In this document: positions 5,962 through 6,481 of the stretch, one piece after another
Layout: each line of letters starts with the position of its first letter
Numbering within the stretch: position 1 is the stretch's first letter
Assembly (NCBI GenBank): GCA_027296925.1
Contig: JAPUIP010000431.1
Coordinates: 1 to 6,481 of the forward strand
Direction of reading: 5' to 3'
Source of the DNA: Candidatus Poribacteria bacterium
GTDB taxonomy: Bacteria; Poribacteria; WGA-4E; PCPOR2b
DNA length: 6,481 nucleotides
The notes under the pieces: model-generated
What the model was told of the DNA's origin: nothing
Seen by the model: the letters and a program-made list of their open reading frames with translations, nothing else
Database searches by the model: none
Position numbers and translations under genes: made by a program

Positions 5962-6408
5962 ATGTACGAATCCGTCGTCGCACAAAAACTAGCTGAAAGA
6001 GGCCTCCAACAGGGCATTCAGCAGGGGCTCCAACAAGGTCAAAGACAACAGAGCATCGAAGATCTCCTGGACGTTTTGGAGATTCGATTTGATGCTAGGG
6101 CTGTTGAACCCTTAAAACCCAAGATTGAGGTAATTGAGGAACTCCATATCCTAAAGCAGTTGCATCGGTCGGCGGTGCAGGTGGCAGATCTTGATGAATT
6201 TCAACGGATTTTAGATTCAATCGTACAATCGCAGACTGTTGTGCAATATACATCACGAGTTATTCAGCGTAATGACGTCTTTCCGCCGCGCCAATACCGC
6301 CTCATACAGCCGCATCGTTCCCAGGCAATCGTGGATGCTCGCAATTGGCTCCCGCGCTTCACGGATCGCGCCGACGAACTCCGTCAGGCTGTGACCATCG
6401 CCTGTTAA
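5962..6408 (+). CDS. Candidate small protein from the Rpn C-terminus (RpnS-like)
   Basis: From ATG 5962 the frame encodes 148 residues, beginning MYESVVAQKLAERG, followed by a QQG repeat linker and the helical Rpn tail to about residue 85. The last 60 or so residues include a stretch antisense to the neighbouring oxidoreductase gene and are probably not ancestral. It has its own SD and a promoter-like sequence upstream. In characterised Rpn loci, a small C-terminal protein made from an internal start blocks the toxicity of the full-length nuclease. Here the nuclease part is gone, so this would be an orphan antitoxin-like product, if expressed at all. The role is inferred from family knowledge and layout; the sequence shows only the start signals and the homologous tail. 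A non-functional relic is the main alternative. Confidence 0.45.
   Translation: MYESVVAQKLAERGLQQGIQQGLQQGQRQQSIEDLLDVLEIRFDARAVEPLKPKIEVIEELHILKQLHRSAVQVADLDEFQRILDSIVQSQTVVQYTSRVIQRNDVFPPRQYRLIQPHRSQAIVDARNWLPRFTDRADELRQAVTIAC
6004..6051 (+). repeat. 12-bp tandem coding repeat (xQQG units)
   Basis: Three 12-base units at 6004-6039 encode LQQG, IQQG and LQQG. A degenerate fourth at 6040-6051 encodes QRQQ. This low-complexity Gln/Gly linker is common in Rpn-like proteins between the N-terminal core and the C-terminal helices. Such repeats readily gain or lose units by slippage, always in frame. Confidence 0.7.
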
Positions 6409-6481
6409 TTCGCCGTTGCGCTGATCGCTGAAATTATCGGTAAAGACGTTCTGAGATTCGGTGTAGCGGGCAATCTCCCAT
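6253..6481 (-). CDS. Gfo/Idh/MocA-family oxidoreductase, C-terminal part only
   Basis: On the minus strand an open frame enters from the window end (first full codon at 6478-6480) and runs 75 codons to TGA at 6253-6255. It has no start here because the 5' part lies beyond 6481. The residues WEIARYTESQNVF, then DGHSLTEFVGAIREAREP and CLGTMRLYEAVLARR, match the usual C-terminal helix region of NAD(P)-dependent Gfo/Idh/MocA dehydrogenases, where a GH..L..FV.AIREGR-like segment is typical. These act on sugars, inositols or related polyols; the substrate cannot be told from this piece. The Rossmann domain is outside the window. It converges with the Rpn remnant, whose open frame overlaps its last 156 bases antisense. 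Plausible protein sequence on this strand makes it the true coding strand at 6253-6408. Confidence 0.8.
   Translation of the reverse strand, partial: WEIARYTESQNVFTDNFSDQRNGELTGDGHSLTEFVGAIREAREPIASIHDCLGTMRLYEAVLARRKDVITLNNS

Larger units (their letters stand above)
5866..6252 (+). pseudogene. C-terminal remnant of an Rpn-family nuclease/putative transposase gene
   Basis: The reading frame from about 5866 (REQSNFLTDLAILSGLVY...) matches the C-terminal half of Rpn / PD-(D/E)XK putative-transposase proteins, as known from memory of the family. It has LAILSGLVY, an IISEETMYESVV helix, a Gln-rich QQG repeat linker, then SIEDLLDVLEIRFD and a helical tail ending near DEFQRIL (nt 6193-6213). The N-terminal nuclease core is absent, and the sequence upstream belongs to a different gene, so this is a truncated copy. 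The family tail would be expected to stop near 6215-6225. Instead the frame stays open and from 6253 runs antisense to an oxidoreductase gene, suggesting loss of the native stop. See the separate entry for the internal start at 5962. Confidence 0.65.

Noticed and set aside
5409..6408. A novel two-domain hydrolase-nuclease protein
   Set aside because: The two parts are in different frames, with a stop at 5880 and loss of essential regions in both. Rearrangement fits better than a new fusion.

Overview
The window is a stretch of bacterial chromosome of middling GC content. It uses the standard bacterial code, and several genes have Shine-Dalgarno (SD) sites of the GGAGG type. No RNA genes, CRISPR array or complete insertion sequence were seen. 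The genes include a single-anchor signal peptidase I, a PotA/FbpC-type ABC ATPase, a TVP38/TMEM64-YdjY fusion, a Tat-exported hydrolase fragment, an Rpn-type nuclease remnant and a Gfo/Idh/MocA oxidoreductase. This mix suits an environmental, probably Gram-negative bacterium such as Poribacteria or the PVC group. That placement is a guess from gene content only.

Layout. Positions 1-1596 hold the 3' nine-tenths of lepA (elongation factor 4), cut by the window edge. Positions 1707-2513 are lepB (signal peptidase I), the classic lepA-lepB neighbour pair. At 2574-3674 lies an ABC-transporter ATPase with a C-terminal TOBE region but no permease or binding protein nearby. At 3744-5096 one long reading frame joins a VTT-domain membrane protein (YdjX/YdjZ-like) to a second membrane or lipoprotein-like leader and a YdjY-like extracytoplasmic domain with a CxxCxxxCP cluster. 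In E. coli these are separate neighbouring genes, ydjX, ydjY and ydjZ. All of these genes are on the plus strand with short gaps and could be co-transcribed. No convincing terminator separates them.

From about 5100 the region looks disturbed. A 52-codon exported-looking ORF (5142-5300) ends just after a CCCAAAC slippery-type heptamer, and the -1 frame stays open to 5386. A Tat-signal hydrolase gene (5409-5882) is cut after about 155 codons. It runs directly into the C-terminal part of an Rpn-family (recombination-promoting nuclease/putative transposase) gene. The remnant has lost its nuclease domain but keeps a promoter-like TTGGCA-18-TATAAT, a good SD site and an ATG at 5962. That layout resembles the intragenic small-protein (antitoxin) genes described inside Rpn genes. 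Its frame then runs antisense over the 3' end of a Gfo/Idh/MocA-family oxidoreductase gene (6253-6481, minus strand), which continues beyond the window.

The strongest leads are the VTT-YdjY fusion, the possible frameshift gene at 5142-5386 and the Rpn C-terminal remnant with its own expression signals.
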